Shown here: in pieces, positions 7,488 to 8,517 of the stretch | Layout: every line of letters begins with the position of its first letter | Numbering within the stretch: position 1 is the stretch's first letter | Source of the DNA: Armatimonadota bacterium | GTDB lineage: Bacteria; Armatimonadota; Zipacnadia; Zipacnadales; UBA11051 | Assembly (NCBI GenBank): GCA_003542955.1 | Contig: DPJP01000301.1 | Location: 908-9,424 of the forward strand | Direction: 5' to 3' | Length of the DNA stretch: 8,517 nucleotides | Made by a program: the position numbers and the translations under genes | Notes under the pieces: model-generated | What the model was told of the DNA's origin: nothing | Database searches by the model: none | Seen by the model: only the letters and a program-made list of their open reading frames with translations

Positions 7488-7702
7488 ATGGCCCGGCAGC
7501 GCCCCGCGTCCTGCTCTTCACCACCGATCAGCAATGCGGCGACTACATCAGCATCTCCGGCCACCCCGTGGTCCACACCCCAAACGTGGATGCCTTCATC
7601 AATGAGGGCGCCTACTGCCCTGATTCCTGCAGCGAGATCCCCGACGGCGGGAAGCTGCTGCGCAAGCCCGACGGCTGGGGCGCGATCGTGGACGAGGCGT
7701 GA
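7488..7702 (+). pseudogene. Sulfatase N-terminal remnant, frameshifted and truncated
   Basis: Sulfatases hydrolyse sulfate esters, often on polysaccharides. From 7502 one frame reads PRVLLFTTDQQCGDYISISG then HPVVHTPNVDAFINEGAYCP, clearly a sulfatase N-terminus (the family reads PNILLITTDQQ...GHPVVKTPNLDALAAEGV). The Asp of TTDQQ is a metal ligand in this family. That frame has no ATG; the likely original start is the ATG at 7488 (MARQRP), one frame away. Adding one base in the C-run at 7502-7505 would join MARQRP to RVLLF. After YCPDSCSEIPDGG the sequence leaves the family before any C-x-P-S-R active-site motif, and a TGA follows at 7700-7702. About 65 residues remain of a family usually 450-550 long, so it is not functional. 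The end of the frame (KLLRKPDGWGAIVDEA) may come from beyond a deletion. Confidence 0.75.
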
Positions 7703-7721
7703 AGCGGCTACATCTGACACT

Positions 7722-7726
7722 GGAGG
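7722..7726 (+). promoter_or_regulatory. Strong ribosome binding site for the GTG-started barrel gene
   Basis: GGAGG lies seven bases before the GTG at 7734. It supports a real start there. Without it, the frame could be extended back to the ATG at 7488 with no stop, across the sulfatase remnant. Confidence 0.75.
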
Positions 7727-7733
7727 CACACAG

Positions 7734-8517
7734 GTGAGCATCGAGTACCATCGCAGAAGGCAGCAGAACCTGCAAGACGTGAACGCGGCGGTCGGATCAT
7801 GCATGGCCGAACACCGCATCGGGGAGTACATTGCCGGGCAGGTGACCTACAACCTCGGCGAGTACCCGGAGCCGACCGCGATTGCGCCGACGGAGTATGA
7901 TCGCGAACTGCTGCAGAGCTTCGCAGACCACGGCGTCGGGCTGATCCAACTCCACGAGGAGTGGAACGACTCCCAGCGGGTACTGGGCGGGCACAAGTTC
8001 AAGTCGCACGATGAGGCGGGGCTGCGCGCGTTCATCGACCTGGTGCATGAGTTGGGCATGAAGATCATGCTCTACGCCTCGACGGGTTTCTTCGAGGCCA
8101 CCGACGCCGACTTCGATCCGGGCTGGTCGCAGCCAGATCACCTCGTCGAACTGTACTTCGACTACGCGCACTGCTCGCCCGCCCACCCCGGCTGGCGCGC
8201 CTACTGCATGCCGTGGTTCGAGCGGCTACTCGATGAGCTTGGCGTCGACGGGCTCTACGATGATGCGGGCTACTCCCCTCTCTATCTGCACCCGGAGCCG
8301 CTCCCCGGGGACATTCGCGTCGGGCCCGAGACGGAGCAGGTCCACTCATCCTTCTGGGACCTGCTGGGGCTGGTCGGAGACATGGTTCATGCGCGCGGCG
8401 GAGTGTTCAAGGTCCATGTCGGCGGAACGGAAGCGCGGGGCCTCACCAGTGACCTCTACGACTACTTGTGGGTCGGTGAATCGATCGAAGACGTCGCCCA
8501 GTTGAGGGGGAAGACGA
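7734..8517 (+). CDS. Glycoside-hydrolase-like TIM-barrel protein, 3' end outside window
   Basis: The first 261 residues are visible. The pattern is a (beta/alpha) barrel of the kind seen in alpha-galactosidase-like and other glycoside hydrolases: GVGLIQLHEEWND (67-79), LVHELGMKIMLYAS (103-116), HPGWRAYCMPWFERLLDELG (151-170), the strand VDGLYDDAGY (171-180), GGVFKVHVGG (222-231) and YDYLWVGES (242-250). The paired acids in LYDDAG and E249 sit where barrel hydrolases place catalytic or binding acids, but I cannot assign a family or substrate. No signal peptide is seen, so the protein is probably cytoplasmic. It starts with GTG behind GGAGG, 31 bases after the sulfatase-remnant stop, so it probably belonged to the same transcription unit. 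Two minus-strand open frames over it are shadows. Its enzyme role is inference. Confidence 0.85.
   Translation, partial: MSIEYHRRRQQNLQDVNAAVGSCMAEHRIGEYIAGQVTYNLGEYPEPTAIAPTEYDRELLQSFADHGVGLIQLHEEWNDSQRVLGGHKFKSHDEAGLRAFIDLVHELGMKIMLYASTGFFEATDADFDPGWSQPDHLVELYFDYAHCSPAHPGWRAYCMPWFERLLDELGVDGLYDDAGYSPLYLHPEPLPGDIRVGPETEQVHSSFWDLLGLVGDMVHARGGVFKVHVGGTEARGLTSDLYDYLWVGESIEDVAQLRGKT

Noticed and set aside
6911..7831. Minus-strand open frame of 306 codons
   Set aside because: It crosses the antiporter end, the sulfatase remnant and the barrel start, all of which have homology on the plus strand.

Overview
The window is GC-rich bacterial DNA with dense coding and strong third-position GC bias. 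It probably comes from an environmental bacterium of the Planctomycetota/Armatimonadota kind. That guess rests on a very long PAS/GAF sensor, a stand-alone HD-GYP protein, a sulfatase remnant and a carbohydrate-active TIM-barrel protein lying together; no marker gene is present, so the taxon stays an inference. I see no tRNA, rRNA, CRISPR array, insertion sequence or phage gene.

Left part (1-4709, minus strand): two signalling genes. First in transcription order is a 214-residue stand-alone HD-GYP protein (4709-4065), a likely cyclic-di-GMP phosphodiesterase. After 134 bases comes the first 1310 residues of a giant membrane sensor (3930 down to base 1, running off the edge). Its order is TM - Cache-like outer domain - TM - PAS - PAS - GAF - PAS - PAS - PAS - PAS - PAS. 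Its output domain lies outside the window. A long but false open frame covers much of it on the plus strand.

Middle (4710-6067): a 590-base divergent non-coding region, very GC-rich, with two clear inverted repeats. It leads into a plus-strand gene (5300-5854) for a 184-residue protein with a cysteine-rich N-terminal cluster and a small beta-rich C-terminal domain. A 213-base intergenic stretch follows; it holds the best promoter in the window (TATAAT at 5980-5985) and a leader hairpin.

Right part (6068-8517, plus strand): a 449-residue monovalent cation:proton antiporter of the CPA type; then a broken sulfatase, reduced to about 65 residues of its N-terminus with an apparent one-base frameshift; then, 31 bases after the remnant's stop and behind a strong ribosome binding site, the first 261 residues of a glycoside-hydrolase-like TIM-barrel protein that runs off the right edge.

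How the genes work together: the left pair could form a sensory/c-di-GMP module, and the divergent cysteine-rich gene may share control with it through the common upstream region. The right end looks like the edge of a polysaccharide-use locus that has lost its sulfatase. I find no convincing evidence of a wholly new system. The most unusual items are the cysteine-rich fusion protein with its structured leader, and the sulfatase scar feeding into the barrel gene.
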